From Sedimentibacter sp. MB31-C6 (GTDB lineage Bacteria; Bacillota; Clostridia; Tissierellales; Sedimentibacteraceae), in NCBI RefSeq assembly GCF_035934735.1, contig NZ_CP142396.1, positions 62,001-126,000 on the forward strand: 64,000 bases of DNA. The letters are read 5' to 3'. The notes beneath the pieces are model-generated. The model searched no databases, was not told the origin of the DNA, and saw only the letters and a list, made by a program, of their open reading frames with translations. Shown here one piece after another: positions 1 to 8,756 of the stretch. Position 1 is the first letter of the stretch; every line of letters begins with the position of its first letter. Both the position numbers and the translations under genes were made by a program.

Positions 1-1170
1 TATAGCTTTATTTTCTTTATATTTTCTAGCTAAATCTTCACCAATAGTAACGTGAGGACCTTCAACTTCATGATCCACAGCTTTACCTATATCATGTAAT
101 AATCCAGCTCTTTTTGCTATCTTTACGTCAGCTCCAAGTTCAGCAGCCATTATTCCTGCAAGATAAGAAACTTCTATAGAATGTTTCAATACATTTTGAC
201 CATAGCTTGTTCTAAATTTTAACCTGCCTAATAATTTTATAAGTTCAGGGTGAAGTCCATGTACACCAGTGTCAAGTGTTGCTTGTTCTCCTTCATCTTT
301 AATCTGCTGTTCTATTTCTTTTTTTGCTTTTTCAACCATTTCTTCAATTCTAGCTGGGTGAATTCTTCCATCTGATATTAATTTTTCTAGTGCCAATCTG
401 GCAACTTCTCTTCTAATAGGATCAAATCCCGATATTACTACAGCTTCTGGGGTATCATCTATTATTATATCTATACCTGTAAGTTGTTCAAGAGCTCTGA
501 TATTTCTACCTTCTCTTCCTATTATCCTACCTTTCATTTCATCATTAGGTAAGTCGACTACAGATACAGTTGTTTCCGCTACATGATCTGCAGAACATTT
601 TTGGATAGCATATGTAATAATTTCACGTGCTTTTCTCTCTGCAGTTTCTTTTGCTTCTCTTTCAATGTCTTTAACAGCGATTGCAGCTTCTTGTTCAGCA
701 TCTTTTTTAATGTTACTAATTAATAAGTTTTTTGCTTCTTCTGTTGATAATCCAGAAATTCTCTCAAGTTCTTGAATTTGCCTGTCATGTATAGCTGCTA
801 GCTTACTTTGCTTTGTTTCAATTTCTTTTAATTTTTTTTGAAGCATTTCTTCTTTTTTTTCGACAAGCATACTTTTTGAATCAAGCATTTCTTCTTTTTT
901 GATTAATCTTTTTTCTGATCTTTGTAATTCAGTTCTTCTTTCTTTGTTTTCTCTTTCATATTCATTTCTTATTTTGTGAGCTTCATCTTTTGCTTCAACA
1001 AGATATTCCTTCTTTTTTGTCTCAGCTTCTTTTTTTGCTTCGTCAATTATCCTTTTAGCTTCAGTTTCAGCACTACCTATTTTACTTTCTGATATACTTT
1101 TACGCATAAAAAAGCCTAATACTATACCTATAATTATACAGATAACGCCTACTATTATTTCAACGAACAA
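1..1170 (-). CDS. rny: Ribonuclease Y, C-terminal part missing at window edge
   Basis: Membrane-anchored endoribonuclease that starts mRNA decay in Firmicutes. The first 390 codons are visible; the family is about 520 residues, so the C-terminal quarter lies beyond the left edge. Seen in order: an N-terminal membrane segment (about residues 3-22), a long Lys/Glu-rich coiled coil to about 200, a KH RNA-binding motif ([13 protein letters not shown], from residue 213) and the start of the HD phosphohydrolase domain with the metal-binding pair in LLHDIGKA (His359-Asp360). The start is TTG at 1170, chosen because GGGAGGTG ends 5 bases upstream and no ATG precedes the membrane segment. It lies downstream of recA, as in many Firmicutes, but has its own promoter. 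Confidence 0.96.
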   Translation of the reverse strand, partial: MFVEIIVGVICIIIGIVLGFFMRKSISESKIGSAETEAKRIIDEAKKEAETKKKEYLVEAKDEAHKIRNEYERENKERRTELQRSEKRLIKKEEMLDSKSMLVEKKEEMLQKKLKEIETKQSKLAAIHDRQIQELERISGLSTEEAKNLLISNIKKDAEQEAAIAVKDIEREAKETAERKAREIITYAIQKCSADHVAETTVSVVDLPNDEMKGRIIGREGRNIRALEQLTGIDIIIDDTPEAVVISGFDPIRREVARLALEKLISDGRIHPARIEEMVEKAKKEIEQQIKDEGEQATLDTGVHGLHPELIKLLGRLKFRTSYGQNVLKHSIEVSYLAGIMAAELGADVKIAKRAGLLHDIGKAVDHEVEGPHVTIGEDLARKYKENKAI

Positions 1171-1323
1171 TTCAGCACCTCCCAATATTAAATTTTCAAG
1201 CTGCGAAATATATACATTTTCATCACATTTCACTTATATTGTCGAAATAATTTGAAAATGTTTATCTTTAAAAAGATATATTTAAAAATAGTAATGTTAT
1301 TTCTTAATACTTGAATATAATAT

Positions 1324-1352
1324 ATTTTATAATTTTTTAACAACTCTGTCAA
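1324..1352 (-). promoter_or_regulatory. Sigma-A promoter of rny
   Basis: TTGACA (1347-1352), 17-base spacer, TAAAAT (1324-1329) on the minus strand. The predicted transcript start near 1317 leaves a leader of roughly 150 bases before the TTG start. The gene-free stretch 1171-1525 holds this promoter, a 12-bp inverted repeat and the recA terminator; I see no small open frame with a ribosome binding site in it. Confidence 0.7.
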
Positions 1353-1446
1353 GGAGCAATGTCTATTTGTGCACTAATTTCTTAAATTTTAATTAATTTT
1401 TTTCATAAAAATTTCTTTTTTTTAAAATAAGTGGCTAAAAAATACT

Positions 1447-1478
1447 ATAGTTAACATAGATATAATTATGTTAACTAT
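1447..1478. repeat. Perfect 12-bp inverted repeat downstream of recA
   Basis: Arms ATAGTTAACATA (1447-1458) and TATGTTAACTAT (1467-1478) with an 8-base loop. On the minus strand it is followed by AGTATTTTTT, so it could be a second, weaker recA terminator. The inner core TTAACATA...TATGTTAA recurs upstream of the mgtC-like gene, so a protein-binding site is an alternative. Confidence 0.5.
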
Positions 1479-1483
1479 ATTAG

Positions 1484-1512
1484 AAAATAAAAAAAGGCAT
1501 ATAAAATGCCTT
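1484..1512 (-). terminator. Rho-independent terminator of recA
   Basis: Stem AAGGCAT (1506-1512 read on the minus strand) with ATGCCTT (1494-1500), 5-base loop, then TTTTTATTTTC. It sits 14 bases after the recA stop codon. Confidence 0.8.
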
Positions 1513-1525
1513 AACTATGTTTATT

Positions 1526-2551
1526 TTATTTTTCTGTTTTATCCTTAGTTTTTATGATTGAATTGTCTTCTATAAATTCGTATTTTTCTCTTATCTTTAA
1601 TTCTATTTCATTCATTAATTCTGGATTAGATAATAAAAATTCTTTTGAATTTTCCCTTCCTTGTCCTATTCTGTTTCCTTCATAAGAATACCAAGCTCCA
1701 GCTTTATTTACAATATCAGCTTCAACTCCTATATCCAGAATGCAACCTTCTTTCGATATTCCCTTTCCATAAATTATGTCAAACTCAGCTTGTTTAAATG
1801 GTGGAGCTACTTTGTTTTTAACTATTTTTACTCTAGTTCTGTTACCATAAACTTGATCTCCCTTTTTTAAAGATTCTATTCTTCTAACATCTAATCTCAT
1901 TGAAGAATAAAACTTAAGTGCCCTTCCTCCAGTTGTTGTTTCAGGACTTCCAAACATAACCCCAACTTTTTCACGTAATTGGTTAATAAAAATTGCAACT
2001 GTGTTTGATTTACTAATTGCTCCTGCAAGTTTTCTAAGAGCCTGAGACATAAGTCTTGCTTGTAAACCTATGTGAGAATCTCCCATTTCTCCATCAATTT
2101 CAGCTTTAGGTACTAATGCTGCAACAGAGTCTACAACTAATACATCAACAGCACCACTTCTAACAAGAGCTTCAGCAATTTCTAAACCTTGCTCTCCTGT
2201 ATCAGGTTGAGAAATAATTAAATCCTCTACTGATACTCCAAGTTTTTTAGCATATCCAGGATCTAATGCATGCTCAGCATCTACAAATGCAGCAATACCT
2301 CCCCTTTTTTGAGATTCTGCTATAATATGTAACGCAACTGTTGTCTTACCAGATGATTCAGGTCCAAATATTTCAATTATTCTTCCTTTTGGAACACCAC
2401 CTATTCCAGTAGCTATATCAAGAGGCAATGCGCCTGTAGGTATTGATTCTAAGTTAAGTTTCGCATCTTCTCCAAGTTTCATTATAGAACCTTTTCCAAA
2501 TTGTTTTTCAATCTGAGCAATGGCCAGCTCAAGGGCTTTTTCTTTTTCCAT
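1526..2551 (-). CDS. recA: Recombinase RecA
   Basis: DNA-dependent ATPase that forms filaments on single-stranded DNA, drives strand exchange in homologous recombination and stimulates LexA self-cleavage. The product is 341 residues, normal for the family. Walker A GPESSGKT is at residues 63-70; the loop-2 region with [15 protein letters not shown] follows in the core, then a short acidic C-terminus. The start at 2551 gives the typical MEKEKAL... N-terminus and has GGAG 6 bases upstream. An upstream in-frame GTG at 2581 is rejected because it overlaps the LexA box and promoter. The gene is monocistronic: own promoter, SOS operator and terminator. cinA, often found just before recA in Firmicutes, is absent here. 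Confidence 0.99.
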   Translation of the reverse strand: MEKEKALELAIAQIEKQFGKGSIMKLGEDAKLNLESIPTGALPLDIATGIGGVPKGRIIEIFGPESSGKTTVALHIIAESQKRGGIAAFVDAEHALDPGYAKKLGVSVEDLIISQPDTGEQGLEIAEALVRSGAVDVLVVDSVAALVPKAEIDGEMGDSHIGLQARLMSQALRKLAGAISKSNTVAIFINQLREKVGVMFGSPETTTGGRALKFYSSMRLDVRRIESLKKGDQVYGNRTRVKIVKNKVAPPFKQAEFDIIYGKGISKEGCILDIGVEADIVNKAGAWYSYEGNRIGQGRENSKEFLLSNPELMNEIELKIREKYEFIEDNSIIKTKDKTEK

Positions 2552-2567
2552 CTCATACTCCTTTTTA

Positions 2568-2579
2568 GAACATTTGTTC
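2568..2579 (-). promoter_or_regulatory. LexA (SOS) operator of recA
   Basis: The sequence GAACAAATGTTC on the minus strand fits the Gram-positive LexA/DinR consensus GAAC-N4-GTTC perfectly. It lies just downstream of the -10 element and overlaps the expected transcript start, a position where bound repressor would block initiation. It implies a LexA protein elsewhere in the genome. Confidence 0.8.
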
Positions 2580-2589
2580 ACTTTATTAT

Positions 2590-2618
2590 ATTATATAAAA
2601 ATTACTACTTTTTGTCAA
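2590..2618 (-). promoter_or_regulatory. Consensus sigma-A promoter of recA
   Basis: TTGACA (2613-2618), 17-base spacer, TATAAT (2590-2595): both hexamers match consensus exactly. Such a strong promoter next to a LexA box is typical of a tightly repressible SOS gene. Confidence 0.85.
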
Positions 2619-2634
2619 TATAAACTTACATAAG

Positions 2635-2667
2635 AATAGTAATAAATCTTTGAGATTTATTACTATT
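2635..2667 (-). terminator. Hairpin overlapping the pgsA stop codon
   Basis: Perfect 15-bp inverted repeat, arms AATAGTAATAAATCT (2635-2649) and AGATTTATTACTATT (2653-2667), 3-base loop. It includes the pgsA TAG stop. The T-tract is weak (TTCTTATG), but it sits between pgsA and the recA promoter, so it most likely ends the ftsK-rimO-pgsA transcript. Confidence 0.6.
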
Positions 2668-3214
2668 TAATTACATTTAAATTATCATAAATATATGTTA
2701 CACCAGATACAACTGTTAATAATACAGCTATTACAACAAGAGGAGTAATCATTGGTGATGCAAAACGAATATAACCTGTATAATCAATTAAAATAACAAC
2801 AATTAATACCATTTGAAAAACCGTTTTAATTTTACCCCACGGATTTGCAGCTATTGTGACTCCTTTTGATGCTGCTAAAGTTCTGAAACCAGAAATTAGA
2901 AACTCTCTAGATATAATTAAAATTACTATCCATGAGCTTAAATATCCTATTTCTACAAATGCAATAAAAGCAGATGCAGTCAATAGCTTATCTGCTAAAG
3001 GATCCATAAATTTTCCGAAGTTAGTTATTAAATTGTCTCTTCTTGCAATATGCCCATCAATTGCATCAGTTACTGCAGCTCCTATAAATATTAACAATGG
3101 AAAGAATCGAAATACTCCTTTACTAATAAATAAAAACAGCAAAAATAGTGGAATTAACAAAATTCTAATAACAGTAAGTTGATTAGGTATGTTCATATTT
3201 TTAAACCAATTCAT
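2663..3214 (-). CDS. pgsA: CDP-diacylglycerol--glycerol-3-phosphate 3-phosphatidyltransferase
   Basis: Integral membrane enzyme that makes phosphatidylglycerol phosphate from CDP-diacylglycerol and glycerol 3-phosphate, the committed step to phosphatidylglycerol. The 183-residue length is typical. The CDP-alcohol phosphatidyltransferase signature D-x2-D-G-x2-A-R-x8-G-x3-D-x3-D is complete (D50, D53, G54, A57, R58, G67, D71, D75), flanked by several hydrophobic segments. The ATG at 3214 overlaps the rimO stop by four bases (ATGA), with AGGAG upstream; Met7 is a possible later start but has no clear binding site. Translationally coupled to rimO. Confidence 0.96.
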   Translation of the reverse strand: MNWFKNMNIPNQLTVIRILLIPLFLLFLFISKGVFRFFPLLIFIGAAVTDAIDGHIARRDNLITNFGKFMDPLADKLLTASAFIAFVEIGYLSSWIVILIISREFLISGFRTLAASKGVTIAANPWGKIKTVFQMVLIVVILIDYTGYIRFASPMITPLVVIAVLLTVVSGVTYIYDNLNVIK

Positions 3215-4536
3215 TGTTTCACATCTCCTATCAAATCATATTCTAAGGCATCATTTATTTTCACTTTATAAATATTGCCTATAGTTAACTCTTCATCTGA
3301 TGTTACATAAACACAACCGTCTATTTCTATTGAATCCATATATGTTCTACCTACATATATATTTTCAACATCCTTTTCTTCAATTAATACATCATAAGTA
3401 TTTCCTATTTTATTACTATTAAGTTCATATGATATGCCTAGTTGTAATTCCATTAACTCATCATGTCTTTGTTCTTTTACATTTTCACTTATTTGATTTG
3501 GCAATTTATATGCTGGTGTGTTTTCTTCCCTAGAATATTTAAATATTCCCACTCTATCTAACTTATATTTTTGTAAAAAATCTTTCAACTCTTTATGTTC
3601 TTCTTCTGTTTCTCCTGGAAATCCTGTAATTAAAGAAGTTCTAATTACAGCACCATCAACTTCCTTTCGAATTTTAGAAATCAAAGTAATAATTTGTTCT
3701 TTATTTGTTTTTCTGTTCATCTTTTTTAAAATATTATCGCTTATATGCTGAAGTGGAATATCAAAATATTTTAGCAGCTTATTATTATTTTTAAATTCAT
3801 TTATTAGGTCATCATATACATCCTCAGGATACATATAATGAATTCTAATCCATTCTATTCCATCAATTTCAGATATTTTATGAATTACTTCATGCAATTT
3901 TCTTTCATTATAAATATCTAACCCGTACTTACTCGTATCCTGTGCTATTATTATTATTTCCTTTACACCTTTCTTTGCAAGTACTCTAGCTTCATCCACT
4001 ATATTTTCAATTTTACGACTTTTATATTTACCTCTTATTTTAGGAATAATACAATAAGTACAATTATTACTACAACCTTCTGATATTTTCAAGTATGCAT
4101 ACCAACTAGGAGTTAATGTATTTCGTGGTAATATTTCATTTATCTCATCTTCACTTGTTTTTACGATTAACTTATTTTCTTTTTCATATTCTTCAATATA
4201 TTTATCTATTTTATCAAAGCCACTTGTACCAACTATTATATCTACCTCAGGAATTTCCTTTGATAATTCACTTCCAAACCGTTGAGCTAAACATCCCGTT
4301 ACTATTATTTTAGCATTTTTATTAACTTGATATTTAATATCTGCCGCACTTAGTATAGAATTAACCGATTCTTCCATAGCATCATTAATAAAAGAACAAG
4401 TATTAATTATAATATAATCTGCCTTGTCTGCATAATCAGTTATCTCATATCCTTTTTCTGTAAGAATTCCAAGCATGTTCTCTGAATCAACAAGGTTTTT
4501 CGAACATCCTAGTGAATGCATGTAAATTTTTTTCAT
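3211..4536 (-). CDS. rimO: Ribosomal protein S12 methylthiotransferase RimO
   Basis: Radical-SAM enzyme of the MiaB/RimO family that adds a methylthio group to an aspartate of ribosomal protein S12. The 441-residue protein has the N-terminal methylthiotransferase domain with cysteines C11, C47 and C82 for the auxiliary 4Fe-4S cluster, the radical-SAM triad C155-x3-C159-x2-C162 (GCSNNCTYC), and a C-terminal TRAM domain. The N-terminus (MHSLGCSKN) is RimO-like rather than MiaB-like. The ATG overlaps the ftsK stop by four bases and has GAGAGG upstream. Substrate assignment rests on family resemblance. Confidence 0.95.
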   Translation of the reverse strand: MKKIYMHSLGCSKNLVDSENMLGILTEKGYEITDYADKADYIIINTCSFINDAMEESVNSILSAADIKYQVNKNAKIIVTGCLAQRFGSELSKEIPEVDIIVGTSGFDKIDKYIEEYEKENKLIVKTSEDEINEILPRNTLTPSWYAYLKISEGCSNNCTYCIIPKIRGKYKSRKIENIVDEARVLAKKGVKEIIIIAQDTSKYGLDIYNERKLHEVIHKISEIDGIEWIRIHYMYPEDVYDDLINEFKNNNKLLKYFDIPLQHISDNILKKMNRKTNKEQIITLISKIRKEVDGAVIRTSLITGFPGETEEEHKELKDFLQKYKLDRVGIFKYSREENTPAYKLPNQISENVKEQRHDELMELQLGISYELNSNKIGNTYDVLIEEKDVENIYVGRTYMDSIEIDGCVYVTSDEELTIGNIYKVKINDALEYDLIGDVKQ

Positions 4537-6938
4537 TTATTTCCTCTCAATTCTTCTAATTCTTCTTTTGTAATAAGTACTTTTCGAGGTTTACTTCCCT
4601 CGTGCCCTCCTACAATTCCTCTTTCTTCTATTTGATCCAGAATTCTAGCTGCCCTTGCATATCCAACTTTAAATTTTCTTTGAATATATGAAGCTGAAGC
4701 TTGACCATTATCAACTACAAGTTCTATTGCTTGTTCTAATAATTCATCTGCTTCTTTCTGTTTTGTAGGTGATTTTTCAATTTCATCTAAAATTTCTTCT
4801 CTTTTTTCTGTTTTTAACTCTATATGTTGTTCTCTGATATTATCAACTACACGTTTAATTTCTTCATCAGAAATAAATGTACCTTGAATTCTTATTGGTT
4901 TTGCCATTCCCATTGGGTGATATAACATGTCACCTTTACCTAACAGCTTTTCAGCACCACCGCAATCTAAAATAGTACGAGAATCTATTTGTGAAGATAC
5001 AGCAAAAGCTATTCTAGATGGAATATTTGCCTTAATAACCCCTGTTATAACATCGACAGATGGCCTTTGAGTTGCTATAACAAGATGTATACCACATGCT
5101 CTTGCTAACTGTGCTATTCTAGTAATATATTCTTCTACTTCACTAGAAGCTACAGTCATTAAATCTGCAAGCTCATCAATTATTATTACAATTTGAGGCA
5201 TTTTTTCTGATTGTTCCTTAACCATCTTCTCATTATACGATAAAATATCTCTTACACTGTTTTGTGCAAACACCTTATAACGATTAGTCATTTCTGCGAC
5301 TGCCCAATTTAATGCATTGGCAGCCTTACGCGGATCAGTTACTACTGGAATAAGCAAATGAGGGATTCCATTATAAATACTTAATTCAACAACCTTAGGA
5401 TCAATTAATATAAGTTTGACCTCATCCGGCTTAGCTTTAAATAATATACTCATAATTAAAGAGTTAATGCAAACACTTTTTCCTGAGCCTGTTGCTCCTG
5501 CAATAAGCAAGTGTGGCATTTTCTCAATACTAGCTATTATATTTTTTCCTGCTATATCCTTTCCTAACGCAAATGGTATTTTTGTATTTACTGATTTATA
5601 ATCTTTAGATTCAATTAAATTTCTCAAAAATACACTGGTCTTAATTCGATTTGGAACTTCTATCCCAATTGCTGATTTTCCTGGTATAGGAGCTTCCATA
5701 CGTATTTCTGATGTAGCTAATGCCATTGCGATATCATTAGTTAGTCCAGTAATTCTACTTACTTTAATACCTGGTGCAGGTTGTATTTCATATCGAGTTA
5801 TTGTTGGACCTTTACTAATTTGCAATATATTACACGGTATATTAAAGTTATTCAAAGTTTCTATAAGCTTTTCTCCATCCTTACGCAAGTCAGCCTTATC
5901 CCCTTTTGAGCTGGATGGAATAGATGTAAGTAGCGTAGTAGAAGGAAGTTTATATTTATCCGCACTATTTCCTGTTATGCTAATGATATCATCTGTAATT
6001 TCTTCTGGTTCAAACTTTTCAATTGCCTTTTTTCCCTTCTTTTTTGATACTTCAGAATTTTCAGTTTCATTATCTCCCTGTGTAGTATTATCTATATTAG
6101 AAACTAAATTATTTGTTAATTCAGCTTTTTTAATTTCGTCTATTTTTAATTGAGTAATATCAGATTTTTTTAAGTTTTCAAGTTGAGAATTTGAGTAATC
6201 GTAAATTTTAATATTTTCATTTTGGTCAATCTGACTTTTATTATCTATAGCCTTTTTCTTTGATTTATTTTCTTCATCTACTTCTATAAATACAAAACTA
6301 TATATAGCATTTAATATTTTTTTAATATAATTAATAATTACTGTAAATAGTCCAATTACACTTTGATTTGTAAGAAGTATAATAAAAGAGAAAATTAAAG
6401 CACCTAATACTATAAAAGTTCCGTTTTTCCCAACTAACTTTATTGAAATGAAAGTTAGAATGTTTCCAAGTATGCCTCCACCTTTATTTAAAATTCCTGT
6501 ATCTATTGAACTAATTATTAATTCACTAAAATTGCTGTTTCCTGTCATTATAGCATAAACAGCTAAGTCAGATATTGCACAATACATTATGTAACAAACA
6601 AAAAACCCTATTACAGCAATAACTTGATCATTATCATTAAAAACTTCCCAATTTAATAATCTCATCATACCAATTATTAAAATTACAAAGGGAAGAATGC
6701 TTGAGCCCTTTCCAAATACTGAATATGTAAATAGATTTATTGTTTTTCCTACTATGCCAGTTTGAGTTTCTGTATTTATTACAATAATCAAAAATACTGC
6801 AAAAGCAACAATAAATATTCCAGTTATTTCTTTTTTTAGAAGGTTGTTTTTATTATCTGTTGAAGTCTTCTTTTTTTTACTCTTCTTATGAGTAGTTTTC
6901 TTTTTATTTTTTACTTCAGTATTTTGTACCTTTGCCAT
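4533..6938 (-). CDS. ftsK: DNA translocase FtsK/SpoIIIE
   Basis: Septum-located hexameric ATP-driven pump that moves chromosome ends through the closing division or sporulation septum. The 801-residue protein has a Lys-rich N-terminus (10-30), four or five membrane segments (about 38-55, 78-95, 105-125, 172-191), a charged linker, the alpha/beta RecA-like motor with Walker A GATGSGKSV at 481-489 and Walker B IIIDELADL, and a C-terminal winged-helix gamma domain (from about 735) for polarity sequences. Position next to tepA matches Bacillus spoIIIE, though from sequence alone FtsK and SpoIIIE roles cannot be separated. The G-rich binding site is unusually far (about 13 bases) from the ATG. Confidence 0.96.
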   Translation of the reverse strand: MAKVQNTEVKNKKKTTHKKSKKKKTSTDNKNNLLKKEITGIFIVAFAVFLIIVINTETQTGIVGKTINLFTYSVFGKGSSILPFVILIIGMMRLLNWEVFNDNDQVIAVIGFFVCYIMYCAISDLAVYAIMTGNSNFSELIISSIDTGILNKGGGILGNILTFISIKLVGKNGTFIVLGALIFSFIILLTNQSVIGLFTVIINYIKKILNAIYSFVFIEVDEENKSKKKAIDNKSQIDQNENIKIYDYSNSQLENLKKSDITQLKIDEIKKAELTNNLVSNIDNTTQGDNETENSEVSKKKGKKAIEKFEPEEITDDIISITGNSADKYKLPSTTLLTSIPSSSKGDKADLRKDGEKLIETLNNFNIPCNILQISKGPTITRYEIQPAPGIKVSRITGLTNDIAMALATSEIRMEAPIPGKSAIGIEVPNRIKTSVFLRNLIESKDYKSVNTKIPFALGKDIAGKNIIASIEKMPHLLIAGATGSGKSVCINSLIMSILFKAKPDEVKLILIDPKVVELSIYNGIPHLLIPVVTDPRKAANALNWAVAEMTNRYKVFAQNSVRDILSYNEKMVKEQSEKMPQIVIIIDELADLMTVASSEVEEYITRIAQLARACGIHLVIATQRPSVDVITGVIKANIPSRIAFAVSSQIDSRTILDCGGAEKLLGKGDMLYHPMGMAKPIRIQGTFISDEEIKRVVDNIREQHIELKTEKREEILDEIEKSPTKQKEADELLEQAIELVVDNGQASASYIQRKFKVGYARAARILDQIEERGIVGGHEGSKPRKVLITKEELEELRGNK

Positions 6939-6940
6939 TA

Positions 6941-6972
6941 TTAATCAAAGTCCCCCTAATTGATTTGATTAA
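6941..6972 (-). promoter_or_regulatory. Inverted repeat around the ftsK ribosome binding site
   Basis: Arms TTAATCAAA (6941-6949) and TTTGATTAA (6964-6972) flank a 14-base loop that carries the G5 ribosome binding site. The upstream arm overlaps the predicted transcript start (about 6968), so this is either an operator at +1 or an mRNA hairpin that presents the binding site in its loop. Function inferred only. Confidence 0.4.
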
Positions 6973-6974
6973 TA

Positions 6975-7004
6975 ATTATATCACATGATACAGCTAATTC
7001 GCAA
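6975..7004 (-). promoter_or_regulatory. Promoter of ftsK-rimO-pgsA
   Basis: TTGCGA (6999-7004), 18-base spacer, TATAAT (6975-6980), with an extended -10 TG (TGATATAAT). Predicted start near 6968. Confidence 0.65.
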
Positions 7005-7038
7005 TGTTTATTTGCCTATTGCTTCATTGTACAATAAA

Positions 7039-7089
7039 ATAAGCAAAAAAATATCGAATCTAAATAAGAAACTATATTTTTTTGCTTAT
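7039..7089 (-). terminator. Terminator-like hairpin downstream of tepA
   Basis: Perfect 16-bp inverted repeat (arms 7039-7054 and 7074-7089, 19-base loop) in which the stem itself contains a seven-base A/T tract. It lies 56 bases after the tepA stop and before the ftsK promoter. Confidence 0.6.
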
Positions 7090-7144
7090 CCTAATTTAAT
7101 ACTAATGTATAATTGAACTATAGTTACTAAGAATTCTATAGAGA

Positions 7145-7957
7145 CTACTTATCATTCTCATCTATTATATTCCTTAACACGTTCATAGAGGCGCTAAAAC
7201 CGCCTATTTCGTCTATTAATCCTATATCCACGACTTCTTGTGCATTGAGAACAGTTCCTACGTCATTAGCGATTTCGTCTGTATCATACATATAACCTAA
7301 TAGTGATTCCCTATCTACTCTTGAGTTAGATACTATAAAATTCGTTATCCTTTCTTGCATTTTTTGGAAATACCTAAAGGTTTGGGGCACACCTATTACA
7401 AATCCATTAGTTCTTATTGGATGAATAGTCATTGTTCCTGTAGGTGCTATAAAAGAATGTCTAGCTGATACTGCAAGAGCAGTTCCTATACTGTGTCCAC
7501 CTCCTAATACTAAAGAAACTGTAGGTTTAGTTATACTTGCAACAAGTTCTGATATTGCTAAACCGGCTTCTACATCACCTCCTACAGTATTTATAAGCAT
7601 AAGTATACCTTTTATTTGAGGATCCATTTCGGCACCTATAATCATTGGTATTATATGTTCATATTTTGTTGTTTTACTTTGAGGTGGTAAAGATGAGTGA
7701 CCTTCAATTTCACCTATAATACTAATAAAACATATGTCTTTAACAGGATTAACATCTGACATACTACCTACCTGTTTGACATTTTCCATTTGTTGATTTG
7801 AATTTTCGTCTTTATTAGTTTCATTCCCACTAAATAGAAATGGATTCATCGGCTCTTGATTAAAAGAGTTTTCATTTCCTTGTTGATTATTTATCTCTCT
7901 TTTACCATCTAGATTGTTAAATTGTGGCATATTCAAATTATTGCTATTTTGCTTCAT
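7145..7957 (-). CDS. tepA: ClpP-family serine protease TepA
   Basis: Member of the ClpP/crotonase fold, the TepA branch linked in Bacillus to protein export and spore biology. The 270-residue product has an N-terminal extension of about 75 residues rich in Asn, Gln and Met, then the protease fold with nucleophile Ser156 in GGGHSIG and His179 in TIHP; the C-terminal NAQEVVDIGLIDEIGG matches the family. It has no signal peptide. The ATG at 7957 is preceded by GGAGGG; an in-frame TTG four codons earlier is inside that binding site and is rejected. Location next to ftsK matches the tepA-spoIIIE neighbourhood of Bacillus, but no ylzJ homologue is seen between them. Confidence 0.9.
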   Translation of the reverse strand: MKQNSNNLNMPQFNNLDGKREINNQQGNENSFNQEPMNPFLFSGNETNKDENSNQQMENVKQVGSMSDVNPVKDICFISIIGEIEGHSSLPPQSKTTKYEHIIPMIIGAEMDPQIKGILMLINTVGGDVEAGLAISELVASITKPTVSLVLGGGHSIGTALAVSARHSFIAPTGTMTIHPIRTNGFVIGVPQTFRYFQKMQERITNFIVSNSRVDRESLLGYMYDTDEIANDVGTVLNAQEVVDIGLIDEIGGFSASMNVLRNIIDENDK

Positions 7958-7973
7958 ATTTCCCTCCAAATAA

Positions 7974-8000
7974 AATAATCAGGTATTGTTCCTGATTATT
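7974..8000 (-). terminator. Hairpin between ymxH and tepA
   Basis: Perfect 10-bp stem AATAATCAGG/CCTGATTATT with a 7-base loop, followed on the minus strand by TTATTTGGAGGG, so it abuts the tepA binding site. Either a weak terminator of the dut-ymxH transcript or an element that affects tepA translation. Confidence 0.5.
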
Positions 8001-8071
8001 CTTTGAAGATTTATTCTTTTTATACACTTATTAATTTAATTTTTAATAAAGTATTAATTTGTTGCCATAAT

Positions 8072-8305
8072 TCACTCATTTTCTATGATAATCATATCAC
8101 TGCCAATTTTTTTTATACTTTTCCATGATATTTCCTTTTTTTTCTGCTCTTTAAAAAAATTAAATCTATTTGAGCTTCCAGATATAAAACTTATTATCGA
8201 ACCAGTTTTTTCATCAATAACCAAATCACAGTCTCCAAAAATCCCCATATTTTCACCTGTGTCAATATTAATAATTTCCTTACTATACAATTCACTTAGC
8301 TTCAC
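8072..8305 (-). CDS. YlmC/YmxH family PRC-barrel protein
   Basis: Small 77-residue protein of the YlmC/YmxH sporulation family. One PRC-barrel-like beta domain spans nearly the whole chain (MKLSELYSKEIINIDTGENMG... through ISWKSIKKIGSDMIIIE). No membrane segment or signal. The start is GTG at 8305 with AAAGGGGGGA five bases upstream. It follows dut by 19 bases in the M16 protease-dut-ymxH cluster, the same neighbourhood as Bacillus ymxG-ymxH. The molecular role is unknown; sporulation is inferred from family membership. Confidence 0.85.
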   Translation of the reverse strand: MKLSELYSKEIINIDTGENMGIFGDCDLVIDEKTGSIISFISGSSNRFNFFKEQKKKEISWKSIKKIGSDMIIIENE

Positions 8306-8324
8306 AATATCCCCCCTTTTAATA

Positions 8325-8756
8325 TTATACTCCTGTGTGACCGAAGCCTCCTTTTCCTCTTTCGGTATCTTGAAGTTCTTCTACTAACTCAAAATCAGCT
8401 TGCTCATGTTTAATAAAAATCATTTGTGCAATTCTATCTCCATTATTAATTGTAAATTCCTTATCTCCTAAGTTAATTAATATAACTTTTATTTCACCTC
8501 TATAGTCTGAATCTATAGTACCTATTCCATTTACAAGACTAATCCCATGCTTTATTGCAAGTCCGCTTCTAGCTCTCACTTGAGCTTCATATCCTTCAGG
8601 AATTTCTAAAAATAAACCCGTGGGCACTAAAGCTCTTTCTAAAGGTTTTAAAATAACAGAACTTTCTATATTTGCCTGTAAATCTACACCAGCTGATCCT
8701 TTAGTTTCATAGACTGGTAAATCAAATTGATTGTTTTTAATAACTTTAACTTTCAT
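8325..8756 (-). CDS. dut: dUTP diphosphatase
   Basis: Trimeric dUTPase: hydrolyses dUTP to dUMP and pyrophosphate, keeping uracil out of DNA and feeding thymidylate synthesis. The 143-residue protein shows the five family motifs, among them SAGVDLQA (1), ARSGLA (2), NGIGTIDSDYRGEI (3), NNGDRIAQM (4) and the C-terminal Gly-rich RGKGGFGHTG arm (5). The ATG at 8756 has TAGGAG upstream and overlaps the end of the M16 protease gene by 11 bases, so the two are probably translated as a coupled pair. Confidence 0.97.
   Translation of the reverse strand: MKVKVIKNNQFDLPVYETKGSAGVDLQANIESSVILKPLERALVPTGLFLEIPEGYEAQVRARSGLAIKHGISLVNGIGTIDSDYRGEIKVILINLGDKEFTINNGDRIAQMIFIKHEQADFELVEELQDTERGKGGFGHTGV

Noticed and set aside
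2552-2581. Extended recA N-terminus from GTG at 2581
   Set aside because: Those codons overlap the LexA box and the predicted start, and the ATG at 2551 has a proper binding site and the family N-terminus.
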